From contig NZ_JNJP01000103.1 of NCBI RefSeq assembly GCF_000701705.1, positions 1 through 10,011 of the forward strand: a stretch of 10,011 bases of DNA, written 5' to 3'. The notes under the pieces were generated by a model. That model worked only from the letters and a program-made list of their open reading frames with translations. It did not search any database and was not told where the DNA came from. The DNA is from Bilophila wadsworthia ATCC 49260. GTDB lineage: Bacteria; Desulfobacterota; Desulfovibrionia; Desulfovibrionales; Desulfovibrionaceae. How positions within the stretch are numbered: the stretch's first letter is position 1; every line of letters starts with the position of its first letter. A program made the translations under genes and the position numbers. This document shows, in pieces, positions 1-6,646 of this stretch.

Positions 1-14
1 GGAAAGGGGGAGGT

Positions 15-68
15 TTGGAGGGGGGAAGGGGGACCTTTCTTTAGAAAGGTCCCCCTTCCCCCCTCCAA
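15..68 (-). terminator. Long perfect hairpin downstream of glpC
   Basis: A 26-bp arm (15-40) is perfectly complementary to 43-68 around a two-base centre. It carries the core CCTTTCT-NN-AGAAAGG shared by all full copies in this window. It begins 9 bp past the glpC stop and most simply ends the glp transcript. There is no U-run after the stem in the glp direction. The sequence that follows is C-rich (acctccccctttcc), almost the same as the flank of the copy at 9941-9998. Terminator function is inferred from position and structure. Confidence 0.75.
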
Positions 69-76
69 TTTTTCCT

Positions 77-1306
77 CTATTTCACCAGCTTCCTCAACCA
101 TGAGATCGGATGCATGGACGGGAGCTTCGTGTGATGCGAAATCTGAAGGCGGCAGGTGCCGCACTCGGTGACGCAATACTCGGCGGCACTGTCCTTGACG
201 GCCTTGAAGAGATCGGAACCGACCGAGGCCGCCACATCGTACTTTTCCTTCTTGAAGCCGTAACTGCCGGAAATGCCGCAGCAGCCGGAACGGGCGTCCT
301 CGACGTTGGCGGAAGCCATGCGGAGCAGATCAAGGCCCGGCTTGCCGATGCCCTGCGCGCGCAGGTGGCAGGGGGCATGATAGACCAGCTTCGTGGCGTC
401 TTCGCGTACGTCGATGTCGAGCTCGCCGGACTCGATAAGGCCGATGAGGAACTCGCAGGCATCCTGCACATGGGGGACAATGGACTCATGCTTGCCGAGT
501 TCCGGGAAATACTCGGCATACTCCTGCTTGAGCATGAGCTGGCAGCTCGGGCAGACCGTCAAAATGGGGACATCGCCGGACGAAACGAGAGCGGCGAGCG
601 TGTCCACGTTCCGGCTCGCGGCGGCGCGGGCGTCGTCGAAGAAGCCGTTCGCCACCATCGGCAACCCGCAGCACTCGAACTCGGGCACAATGACCTCATA
701 CCCCGCCTTTTCCAGCATGAAAACGAGATCCTTGCCGGTCTGCGGGTCGTAGTCGTTCACGTAACAGCCGGGGAAAAAGACGGCCTTCTTGGTGAGGCGG
801 CTGCGATCCGAGGCCGTCAGCATCGCGTTGTGGTCGCCCATCCATTCCGTGAAGCTCCGAGGCACGAACACGGGCATGGGCGCGCGGGCGTCCACGCCGA
901 ACTTGTCGAGGATGAGCCGGGTCAGCGCGTTGGTGGAGCCGACATTGACCAGCCAGCCCGGAAAACGGCGGGCCAGCCTGCCGAGCATACGCCCGTGGGA
1001 CAGTACCCAGTCGCGCAGGGGCGGCTTGTGGCGCTTGCAGTACTCCGCACGGGCCAGCATGTTGAGGGTCGAAATCTTGACCCCGGACGGACAGGCGATG
1101 TCGCAGTTCTTGCAGTTGGAACAATAGTCCAGCGCCTCGATTTCCGAGATTTCCCCGCCGCCGGTTTCGTCATACAGGCGGAAACGCTCGGACGAAGGCC
1201 CGGTCAGCTTCGGCCCCTTGAAGGCCCGCGTCGCCTTGGTGACGGGGCAATAGGCCACGCAGGTCGAGCAGGTTGTACATTTATCTACAGTTTCAATAGG
1301 TTTCAT
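77..1306 (-). CDS. glpC: Anaerobic glycerol-3-phosphate dehydrogenase subunit C (iron-sulfur membrane-anchor subunit)
   Basis: GlpC tethers the GlpAB catalytic dimer to the membrane and passes electrons from glycerol-3-phosphate oxidation to the quinone pool. The 409-residue product has two N-terminal [4Fe-4S] ferredoxin motifs (Cys10-x2-Cys13-x2-Cys16-x3-Cys20-Pro and Cys62-x2-Cys65-x2-Cys68-x3-Cys72-Pro). Two cysteine-rich CCG domains follow, with ECCGLPMVANG and GCCGISGSYGFKKEKYD, close to the motifs I recall for E. coli GlpC. Length fits the family (about 400 residues). No obvious transmembrane helix is visible; association is probably through amphipathic segments. The ATG at 1306 is preceded by GAGG (1315-1312) with 5-nt spacing, the motif overlapping the glpB stop. 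A GTG at 1312 is in frame but lacks a suitably placed site. It is the last gene of glpABC, 7 nt after glpB. Confidence 0.95.
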   Translation of the reverse strand: MKPIETVDKCTTCSTCVAYCPVTKATRAFKGPKLTGPSSERFRLYDETGGGEISEIEALDYCSNCKNCDIACPSGVKISTLNMLARAEYCKRHKPPLRDWVLSHGRMLGRLARRFPGWLVNVGSTNALTRLILDKFGVDARAPMPVFVPRSFTEWMGDHNAMLTASDRSRLTKKAVFFPGCYVNDYDPQTGKDLVFMLEKAGYEVIVPEFECCGLPMVANGFFDDARAAASRNVDTLAALVSSGDVPILTVCPSCQLMLKQEYAEYFPELGKHESIVPHVQDACEFLIGLIESGELDIDVREDATKLVYHAPCHLRAQGIGKPGLDLLRMASANVEDARSGCCGISGSYGFKKEKYDVAASVGSDLFKAVKDSAAEYCVTECGTCRLQISHHTKLPSMHPISWLRKLVK

Positions 1307-1313
1307 ACGCACC

Positions 1314-2603
1314 TCAGGCGTTCATGGCTGCAAAGAGGGCCGTGGACAGCGCGACGCCGTTGCCGGACTTCTCCGCGGCGTGATCGTAGCCGCCGAGCGT
1401 CTTGCCGATAAAGAACACGTTGCCGCACAGCGGGTTGCCGTCCTTGCCGAGCGGGCGGAGTTTGGCGTCCACATCCGGGCCAAGCAGGGCGAAGCCGTGC
1501 GACGGGCGGGGCGTCCCCGGCGTCTGGCGGCAGGCCGGGTAGGCTTCCGGCAGCGACCACTCTGGAGACGACGGGTTCAGGGGCAGATCAATATTGAAGA
1601 TCGGCTCCCATGCGCGTTCGGGCTCGATGGCGAACCCTTCGCCGAGCACGCCGCCCGTGGCGATGATGAAGGAACGCGCCTCATAGCGGCGCTCCTGCCC
1701 GTTGTTGGTCGTGATCAGCGCGGCGCAGCGCCCGTTTTCGACCACGGCCCCGGTGATGGTGGACTGCTCGATGAGATCCACATCGTATTTCTTGAGCAGG
1801 CGCAGGAGCAGGGCGTGCAGGCGCAGCCCCGTCACCGCCGGGGGCAGGCTGGAGATTTCGTTGACGATGTGCCCCGTGCGATCCTTGATGGCGTTGTGCA
1901 CGTCGTTGTTGGCGGCGGTACCGAGGATGGCCGGGACGAACACCGCGCCGGGCACGCCGCGCACGATGTATTTGTTCAGGCTCTTGCTCAGCCAGAGGAT
2001 GCCTTCGGGCGTATCCAGATAGCGGGCCAGATCGAGGGTGGAGAGGTCGCGCTGGAGCGGGAACGGGCTCGGCAGGATGACCGGGACGATGTTCTTCCCG
2101 ATGTACCCCTTGCGCGTCGCAAGGCCCTGCGCCGCCAGCGCCGGGGAGAAGTCCTTGAGCCCCTCGACCCCGGCGATGAAAATGTTGGCCGCTTCGGCCA
2201 CGCCGTGCATCGACATGGTATGGGGCACAAGATAGCTCGGCTTGGTCGTGCCGAGGGCCGTCACCACGCGGGTGTTTTGTTCGTTGTTGCAGAGGTAGGG
2301 ACAGCCGCCCTCGTCGCAGAACTCGAGGAAGCAGGACAGCGCTTTTTTGACGGTCTCCGCGCCGACGATGGCGTAGGGATGGCGCGGGGACAGGCTGTCG
2401 AAGCCGTCGAAGGGCGAGGTAAGGGGCGTGCCGTCGGAACGGTAGCCGAGCACGTCGATGGTGCCGCCGCCGATGGCGAGCACGCCGGAGCCCTTGGTGA
2501 CGAGCAGCGTGCGCTTCCCGGCCTTTGCCGCGAACAGGGCCGCGCTCAGCCCGGAAAGGCCGCCCCCGGCGATCATGACGTCATAGGGTGTTCTTTTGAT
2601 CAT
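1314..2603 (-). CDS. glpB: Anaerobic glycerol-3-phosphate dehydrogenase subunit B (flavoprotein)
   Basis: GlpB pairs with GlpA to form the cytoplasmic catalytic dimer; in the family it is the FMN-type flavoprotein that relays electrons toward GlpC. The 429-residue product opens with a Rossmann dinucleotide motif GGGLSGLSAA (residues 13-22). It has the GlpB-type segment GSGVLAIGGGTIDVLGY, and a C-terminal flavin-closing segment FFIGKTLGGYDHAAEKSGNGVALSTA. Length is close to E. coli GlpB (about 419). The ATG at 2603 overlaps the glpA stop by 4 bp (ATGA), indicating translational coupling, and the gene is followed after 7 nt by glpC. The order glpA-glpB-glpC is the canonical one. An FAD-dependent oxidoreductase of another kind is very unlikely given both neighbours. 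Confidence 0.93.
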   Translation of the reverse strand: MIKRTPYDVMIAGGGLSGLSAALFAAKAGKRTLLVTKGSGVLAIGGGTIDVLGYRSDGTPLTSPFDGFDSLSPRHPYAIVGAETVKKALSCFLEFCDEGGCPYLCNNEQNTRVVTALGTTKPSYLVPHTMSMHGVAEAANIFIAGVEGLKDFSPALAAQGLATRKGYIGKNIVPVILPSPFPLQRDLSTLDLARYLDTPEGILWLSKSLNKYIVRGVPGAVFVPAILGTAANNDVHNAIKDRTGHIVNEISSLPPAVTGLRLHALLLRLLKKYDVDLIEQSTITGAVVENGRCAALITTNNGQERRYEARSFIIATGGVLGEGFAIEPERAWEPIFNIDLPLNPSSPEWSLPEAYPACRQTPGTPRPSHGFALLGPDVDAKLRPLGKDGNPLCGNVFFIGKTLGGYDHAAEKSGNGVALSTALFAAMNA

Positions 2604-4267
2604 TCGTCGGCTCCGTCTACGTTGAGGGTCGCGCCGTACATGCCGCGCGCCAGCTCGGTTTCACGCAATTCGCTGCCCCACAGCACCGGGCGGATGCCGT
2701 ACCAGCGCTCCTGCTGGAAGCTCTGGAGCAGATCCGGCGCGCCGCAGGGGAGGGCGTCGCACTCTCCCGTACCGCAGGCCTGCATCCCGGCGGGCAACAG
2801 CTTGGCTTCGAGCACCGCGCCCACGCCGCGCAAGCCGCAGAAACTCCCCTGACAGGTGCCCATGCCCATACGGGTGCGGCGGCGGATGTCGTTGAGGGAA
2901 TGGGACGTGGGTTCGGAAGCGACCTGTTCGAATTCCGCGATGGTGACGCGCTCGCATTCGCACAAAAGCGCCTTTTTCCACGGCGCGGCCTCAAGGCGTT
3001 CCACCGTGGCGGCAAAACTGTCGCCAAGGCGCGATTCGGCCTGTTCCAAGCCTTGCGCCGGGAAGACCTTGCGCGCGCGTTCCAGCAGGGCCGGGGGCGT
3101 ATCCTCCACCAACGGCTCCACGGCGGTACGGCACTGTGCGGCCACGCCGAGCTTGGCACAGACGAGGTCGGCCATGCGTTCACCCATGAGGCGGTAGGTG
3201 GTCAGCTTGCCGCCGCAGATGGTCGCCATGCCCTTGAGCCCTTCCTTTTCATGGTCGAGGACCACGAAGTTGCGGGAAGCGCCCCGGCCTTCGGCGGACG
3301 GGTCGGCGGTGTACAGGGGCCGCGTCCCCGCGAAGGTGCGGAGGATGCGGTAGCTGTCGATTTCCGGGAAAAGCACGCGGCCGATGTCGAGCAGCTCATG
3401 CACTTCGGCGGTATCGGGCACGGTGTCGTCGGGCTTGTCGGTCTTCTTGGAGGTGGTGCCGAGGATGGTGATGGAGCCGTGCGGCACGAAGATGTCGCCG
3501 TCGGACGCCTTGCGCAGCCGGTTGATCACGCGGCTGGTGAAGCGGTGGTTGAAGGCAACCAGCGTCCCGCGGTCGGGCTTGACGTTGATGTCCAGCCCCG
3601 CGGTATGGGCCAGCTCGCCCACCCAGCTCCCGGCGGCGTTGACCACGAAGCTGCAGGGGATTTCCCCGGTCTGCCCGGTGCGGGAGTCGCGCACGCTTAC
3701 GCTCGTGACTTGTCCGTTGGCGCTGTTGATGGAAGTGACTTCCGTATAGGTACGGAAGCCCGCGCCATGCCGGACGGCGTTCTGGACGTTCTGCCAGACG
3801 AGGCGGAAGCCGTCCACGGCGGAGTCTGGCACGCGGTACACGGATACGATGTTGTCCGCGAGATTGGGTTCGAGCGCACGGGCTTCTTTTACGGTGAGGG
3901 GAGTGGCTTCGATCCCGCACTTGTCGCAGGCCGTGACCCACGTAGCTTCAAACTCGGCCCCGTCTTCGGGCGTGCGGACGAAGAAGCCTTCGGTTTCCTC
4001 GACGCAGTGCTTGCCGATGCGCCGGAGGATGCGGTTTTCCTCGATGCATTCCCGGCCCGCCTCGGCGTCTTTCACCGCGTAGCGCGCGCCGCTGTGGAGC
4101 AGGCCGTGGAAGCGGGAGCTTGTGCCGTGGACGAGGTCGCGCTGTTCGAGCAGCAGCGCCTTGACCCCGCGCATGGCGAGGTCGCGCAAGGTTCCCGCGC
4201 CCGTGGCTCCGCCGCCGATGACGACGACGTCCCAGTGCCGCTTGGTATATTCTGAAAGTTCCTGCAT
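2600..4267 (-). CDS. glpA: Anaerobic glycerol-3-phosphate dehydrogenase subunit A (FAD catalytic subunit)
   Basis: GlpA oxidises sn-glycerol-3-phosphate to dihydroxyacetone phosphate. In the 555-residue product the FAD-binding motif GGGATGAG is at 18-25. The family segment TSSRFHGLLHSGARYA follows near residue 49, as in GlpA/GlpD enzymes. The C-terminal part has a BFD-like [2Fe-2S] domain: Cys436-x-Cys438, then Cys472-x4-Cys477 within MGMGTCQGSFC. This domain separates anaerobic GlpA from aerobic GlpD. The final segment ERWYGIRPVLWGSELRETE resembles the E. coli GlpA C-terminus. Three further cysteines (498, 503, 508) lie between the BFD domain and this tail; their role is unknown. The protein is slightly longer than E. 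coli GlpA (about 542). The start at 4267 has only a weak ribosome binding site (GGGA about 8 nt upstream). First gene of the operon. Confidence 0.95.
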   Translation of the reverse strand: MQELSEYTKRHWDVVVIGGGATGAGTLRDLAMRGVKALLLEQRDLVHGTSSRFHGLLHSGARYAVKDAEAGRECIEENRILRRIGKHCVEETEGFFVRTPEDGAEFEATWVTACDKCGIEATPLTVKEARALEPNLADNIVSVYRVPDSAVDGFRLVWQNVQNAVRHGAGFRTYTEVTSINSANGQVTSVSVRDSRTGQTGEIPCSFVVNAAGSWVGELAHTAGLDINVKPDRGTLVAFNHRFTSRVINRLRKASDGDIFVPHGSITILGTTSKKTDKPDDTVPDTAEVHELLDIGRVLFPEIDSYRILRTFAGTRPLYTADPSAEGRGASRNFVVLDHEKEGLKGMATICGGKLTTYRLMGERMADLVCAKLGVAAQCRTAVEPLVEDTPPALLERARKVFPAQGLEQAESRLGDSFAATVERLEAAPWKKALLCECERVTIAEFEQVASEPTSHSLNDIRRRTRMGMGTCQGSFCGLRGVGAVLEAKLLPAGMQACGTGECDALPCGAPDLLQSFQQERWYGIRPVLWGSELRETELARGMYGATLNVDGADE

Positions 4268-4355
4268 GGATGTTCCCGTTCTTTCTGGATTTGTCCCGGT
4301 TCGCCCCGGGAGTGCGTCGTCCCTGAACGTAGCCTCTTTGCCATCCGTTTACAAT

Positions 4356-4384
4356 AGAATATTCACATATGAAACCATAGACAA
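4356..4384 (-). promoter_or_regulatory. Candidate sigma-70-type promoter of glpABC
   Basis: On the minus strand TTGTCT (4384-4379) and TATTCT (4361-4356) are separated by exactly 17 nt, each matching four of six consensus positions, in a locally AT-rich segment. This gives a leader of about 80 nt before the glpA ATG. The spacer contains the small dyad TTCA-TATG-TGAA, which could be part of an operator for a CRP/FNR-type regulator. No regulator can be assigned. Confidence 0.4.
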
Positions 4385-4430
4385 GGATAAAAAGTTCTTA
4401 TTCGAAAATTTTTGAAAAAGTGAGATATTG

Positions 4431-4476
4431 GGGAGGGGAAAGCGGGCCTTTTGAAAAAGCTCCCCTTTCCCCTCCC
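4431..4476. repeat. Degenerate orphan copy of the long-hairpin family
   Basis: Arms beginning GGGAGGGGAAAG and ending CTTTCCCCTCCC pair with about three mismatches in the inner part, enclosing TTTTGAAAAA. Sequence composition and the trailing C-rich stretch (cacccctatccccct) followed by aaaattttcg match the other copies. Unlike them it is not at the 3' end of any gene: it lies 163 bp upstream of glpA and about 490 bp upstream of modB. Confidence 0.65.
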
Positions 4477-4670
4477 AAAAAACACCCCTATCCCCCTAAA
4501 ATTTTCGTAAGGGTCGGCGGCGGGACGGGACGATTGGAAAAGCTGAACGATGGCATACGTCTCCCGGATCTGCGTTATAAGGAAATACAAAAGGCTTGTT
4601 GGCTTACCCTAATGGTTATAGATGGGGAAATGCCGATATGTCTTGAAGCGATGGAAAGCTGGACGAGGGG

Positions 4671-4699
4671 GCGCTGCGTTGTCGGCAGGTCGCTTTTTT
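4671..4699 (+). terminator. Short intrinsic terminator-like stem with T6 upstream of modB
   Basis: GCG-CTGC (4671-4677) can pair with GCAG-GT-CGC (4685-4693; GT bulged) around the loop gttgtcg, followed directly by six T (4694-4699). If modBC transcription starts upstream of this point it would be a leader terminator. If transcription starts downstream it is a remnant. The 3' half is nearly repeated at 8941-8960. The stem is short, so termination is not assured. Confidence 0.4.
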
Positions 4700-4735
4700 G
4701 AGAGGGTCCATTTCAAGGGCAATCCGTTTCAGGGA

Positions 4736-4765
4736 GTACTGTAACCAATGGGTTGATACAGGTAC
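4736..4765. repeat. 30-bp imperfect dyad in the modB upstream region
   Basis: The segment begins GTACTGTAACC and ends GGTTGATACAGGTAC, so GTAC, TGTA and AACC recur as complements in the right half with small offsets. Its length equals the 30 bp reported for TunR sites, but I cannot find the same sequence upstream of modA, so assignment to TunR is weak. It may be another operator or chance. Confidence 0.3.
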
Positions 4766-4810
4766 GAAAGCCTTTGAAGAAGCGAGGGATGGGTGCGGGC
4801 CCGTGCATGT

Positions 4811-4883
4811 GGTTCTGGAGAGGAGAAGCGCGGGGAGGTTCCTTTCTTCTCCAGAGAGTCTTCCGCCCGATGCTTCCAGAACC
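4811..4883 (+). promoter_or_regulatory. Potential alternatively folding leader upstream of modB
   Basis: GGTTCTGGA (4811-4819) is perfectly complementary to TCCAGAACC (4875-4883). The overlapping TCTGGAG (4814-4820) is also complementary to CTCCAGA (4849-4855), so the two pairings exclude each other. A further stem GGAGAAG (4822-4828) with CTTCTCC (4846-4852) lies inside. This could be a switching leader if transcribed. I cannot match it to the Moco riboswitch or another known class by eye. Confidence 0.3.
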
Positions 4884-4892
4884 GTTTCTGCA

Positions 4893-4918
4893 GTCTCTCT
4901 TCTTGATGTTTTCGTGAC
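4893..4918. promoter_or_regulatory. Candidate TunR operator upstream of modBC
   Basis: GTCTC-N16-GTGAC, followed two bases later by GATTGCGG. The same arrangement with the same spacing occurs upstream of modA at 7865-7890. From GTGAC on, about 19 of 26 bases agree between the two places. It ends 46 bp before the modB ATG at 4965. A -35-like TTGCGG (4923-4928) follows, but no good -10 is found at the right distance and a start there would leave almost no leader. Confidence 0.35.
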
Positions 4919-4964
4919 TGGATTGCGGAGGGAACGCGATTCAGGCATGTCCGGGAGCATGAGC

Positions 4965-5657
4965 ATGATTTCGGAGTTTTTCGCGGACGGGATGATCCCG
5001 TGGTCGCCGATTTTGCTGTCGTTGAAGGTCGCGGGCCTTGCGACCGCCGCCTCGTTTTGCGCCGGGGTCGCCGCCGCGTGGCTTCTGGCCCGCCGCCGTT
5101 CGCCTTTTTCCGCTGTCTTGGACGCCATGTGCACGCTTCCGATGATACTGCCGCCCACGGTTCTGGGCTATTATCTTATCCTGCTGGTCGGGCGGCGCGG
5201 CGTCATCGGGCCGTGGCTGGCCGAGTGCGGCATCAACCTGATTTTTTCATGGCAGGGAGCCGTGGTTGCGGCTACGGTGGTCGTGTTTCCGTTGATCTAC
5301 AAGTCGGCCCGTGCCGCGCTGGAGCTGGTGGACCCGCGTCTTGAGAACGCGGCCCGCACGCTCGGGGCGTCGGAGTGGAAGGTCTTTTGGCAGGTGTCGC
5401 TGCCTCTGGCGTGGCGCGGCATCGTCGCCGGGGGGATGCTGGCCTTTGCGCGTGGCATGGGCGAGTTCGGCGCGACGCTGATGATCGCGGGCAATATCCC
5501 CGGCAAGACGCAGACCCTTGCGCTTGCCATCTATGACGCGTTTCAGGCGGGCAACGACGAACAGGCGACGGTGCTGGTCGTGTTGACGTCGTGCCTGTGC
5601 CTTACCATTCTTGTCCTTGCCGACAGGTTGTTCGGCGGAAAGGCGGGAGGCCGCTGA
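4965..5657 (+). CDS. modB: Molybdate/tungstate ABC transporter permease ModB
   Basis: ModB is the inner-membrane permease that, as a dimer, forms the channel for molybdate or tungstate delivered by ModA. The 230-residue product matches the family length. About five hydrophobic segments are visible (roughly 14-41, 54-76, 93-113, 150-175, 202-220). The cytoplasmic EAA loop that docks onto ModC lies at 127-153 (ENAARTLGASEWKVFWQVSLP). The segment GEFGATLMIAGNIPGKTQT is typical of ModB/CysT-type permeases. Three in-frame ATG codons lie close together (4947, 4959, 4965). I chose 4965 because GGGAG (4953-4957) is 7 nt before it, and because MISEFFADG then leads into the first helix as in other ModB proteins. 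The stop overlaps the modC start by one base. Confidence 0.93.
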   Translation: MISEFFADGMIPWSPILLSLKVAGLATAASFCAGVAAAWLLARRRSPFSAVLDAMCTLPMILPPTVLGYYLILLVGRRGVIGPWLAECGINLIFSWQGAVVAATVVVFPLIYKSARAALELVDPRLENAARTLGASEWKVFWQVSLPLAWRGIVAGGMLAFARGMGEFGATLMIAGNIPGKTQTLALAIYDAFQAGNDEQATVLVVLTSCLCLTILVLADRLFGGKAGGR

Positions 5658-6412
5658 TGCTTGATGTGCAGATACGCAAGCGCCTCGCCACGGGGCGGAA
5701 AAGCGGCGACAGTTTTTCCCTCGACGTGTCCTTGAGCTGCGCCACCCGGCGGCTTGTCCTGTTCGGGCACTCCGGTTCCGGCAAGACGCTTACCCTCCAG
5801 TCGCTGGCGGGGCTGGTCCGGCCTGACGGCGGATACATCAAGATTGGGGACGATGTGCTGTATGCTTCGGAGAAGGGCATCGATCTCCCGGCCCGTGAGC
5901 GCCATCTCGGGTATGTTTTTCAGGACTACGCCCTGTTCCCGCATCTGACGGTCCGCAGGAATGTGGAATTCGCGCTCGACAAGACGAAGCGGACCTTGTT
6001 CGGCCGCCCCTCCCCTGCGGCCCGCAAATCCGTAGATGATCTTCTGGAGCGTTTCGAGGTCGGGCATCTGGCCGAGCGGTATCCCCGTGAAATTTCCGGG
6101 GGCCAGCGGCAGCGCGTCGCGCTTGCCCGCGCCCTTATTACCGCGCCCCGTATGTTGCTGCTGGACGAGCCCTTCGCCGCGTTGGACCCGCTCCTCCGGG
6201 TCAGGATGCGCCGCGAGATCCGTGCCCTGCTCGACGAATGGAACATCCCCGTCGTGCTGATCACCCATGATCCCGCCGACGTGGACGCCTTTGCGGACTC
6301 GCTGGCCGTCTACCGCAATGGCATGATCCGGCATGTCCTCGACGATTATCCCGCCCGCCGGGCGAGCGAGCCGGACGCCCTTTCGCTCCTCGCGCCGCTG
6401 GTGGAAGTGTAA
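5657..6412 (+). CDS. modC: Molybdate/tungstate ABC transporter ATP-binding protein ModC (short form without TOBE domain)
   Basis: This is the ATPase that powers oxyanion import through ModB. The 251-residue product has a complete nucleotide-binding domain: Walker A GHSGSGKT (37-44), Q-loop Gln89 in VFQDYALFPH, signature ISGGQ (146-150), Walker B LLLDEP (167-172) and the switch histidine His204 in ITHD. It ends soon after, so the C-terminal Mop/TOBE regulatory domain of E. coli-type ModC (about 350 residues) is absent. Oxyanion feedback on the ATPase itself is therefore not expected. The ATG at 5657 overlaps the modB stop (TGATG) and has GGGAGG (5645-5650) 6 nt upstream. Sulfate (CysA) or other oxyanion specificity cannot be excluded from this protein alone, but modA and tunR nearby support molybdate/tungstate. 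Confidence 0.93.
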   Translation: MLDVQIRKRLATGRKSGDSFSLDVSLSCATRRLVLFGHSGSGKTLTLQSLAGLVRPDGGYIKIGDDVLYASEKGIDLPARERHLGYVFQDYALFPHLTVRRNVEFALDKTKRTLFGRPSPAARKSVDDLLERFEVGHLAERYPREISGGQRQRVALARALITAPRMLLLDEPFAALDPLLRVRMRREIRALLDEWNIPVVLITHDPADVDAFADSLAVYRNGMIRHVLDDYPARRASEPDALSLLAPLVEV

Positions 6413-6496
6413 CCGGAAGAAACACGGCAGCGAGGACAAAAACGAAGAAACGCCGCCGCTTTTCCGCTGCCCTCGTTTTGCCCGGCTTCCGGTTTT
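6411..6496 (+). other. Structured 3' untranslated segment after modC
   Basis: AACCGGAAG (6411-6419, starting within the modC stop codon) is complementary to CTTCCGGTT (6486-6494), with T continuing to 6496. Within it GGCAGCG (6426-6432) pairs with CGCTGCC (6465-6471). A third pair, AAAACGA near 6440 with TCGTTTT near 6473, would cross the second. The outer stem with its T-run could be a first terminator; function is inferred. Confidence 0.4.
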
Positions 6497-6507
6497 CCCC
6501 GATAGCA

Positions 6508-6539
6508 AAAAGCCTTCCCCGTGTTCGGAGAAGGCTTTT
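6508..6539. terminator. Bidirectional intrinsic terminator between modC and tunR
   Basis: AAAAGCCTTC (6508-6517) is perfectly complementary to GAAGGCTTTT (6530-6539), with a 12-nt loop. Each strand ends in a run of T, so it can stop modBC transcripts on the plus strand and any read-through from tunR on the minus strand. Its position between convergent genes fits. Confidence 0.8.
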
Positions 6540-6562
6540 CCGTTCTTGGCAATCCCCTGCAA

Positions 6563-6637
6563 TAGGGATTCGATAAAGGCGAAAGTCTTTGGGGATGGAG
6601 GGGAAGGGCCTTTCTGAAGAAAGGCCCTTCCTCCCCA
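6563..6637 (-). terminator. Long-hairpin family member with conserved tail, 3' of tunR
   Basis: The hairpin is 6596-6637, centred on TTTCT-GA-AGAAA, with three mismatches in the outer part. Reading in the tunR direction it is followed by a C-rich link and then a tail (down to 6563) containing GACTTTCG and TTATCGAATCCCT. The same tail follows the hairpin after modA. The hairpin starts 10 bp past the tunR stop and is the probable tunR terminator, though no U-run follows. Confidence 0.65.
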
Positions 6638-6646
6638 AGATCTCGT

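Larger units (their letters stand above)
4268..4964. other. Divergent intergenic region between glpA and modB (about 700 bp, no convincing gene)
   Basis: No reading frame here has a credible start, ribosome binding site and protein-like composition. The glpA-proximal 150 bp is AT-rich in its distal half and holds the candidate glpA promoter. The rest contains, in order: a degenerate long hairpin (4431-4476), a GC stem with T6 (4671-4699), a 30-bp dyad (4736-4765), a segment with alternative stems (4811-4883) and a candidate TunR site (4893-4918). The modBC promoter is not certain. One weak possibility is TTGTTG at 4596-4601 with TATAGA at 4617-4622, spaced only 15 nt. Confidence 0.8.

Noticed and set aside
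110..4255. Long plus-strand open frames across glpABC (110-1411, 1380-2852, 2900-4255)
   Set aside because: They lie antisense to genes with clear family motifs and translate to Gly/Ala/Arg/His-rich sequence without domains, as expected for shadow frames in GC-rich DNA.
4698..4964. N-terminal extension of modB by 89 residues
   Set aside because: The extra sequence resembles no ModB N-terminus, has no ribosome binding site at 4698, overlaps the candidate regulatory structures, and the ATG at 4965 has a well-placed GGGAG and gives the family length.
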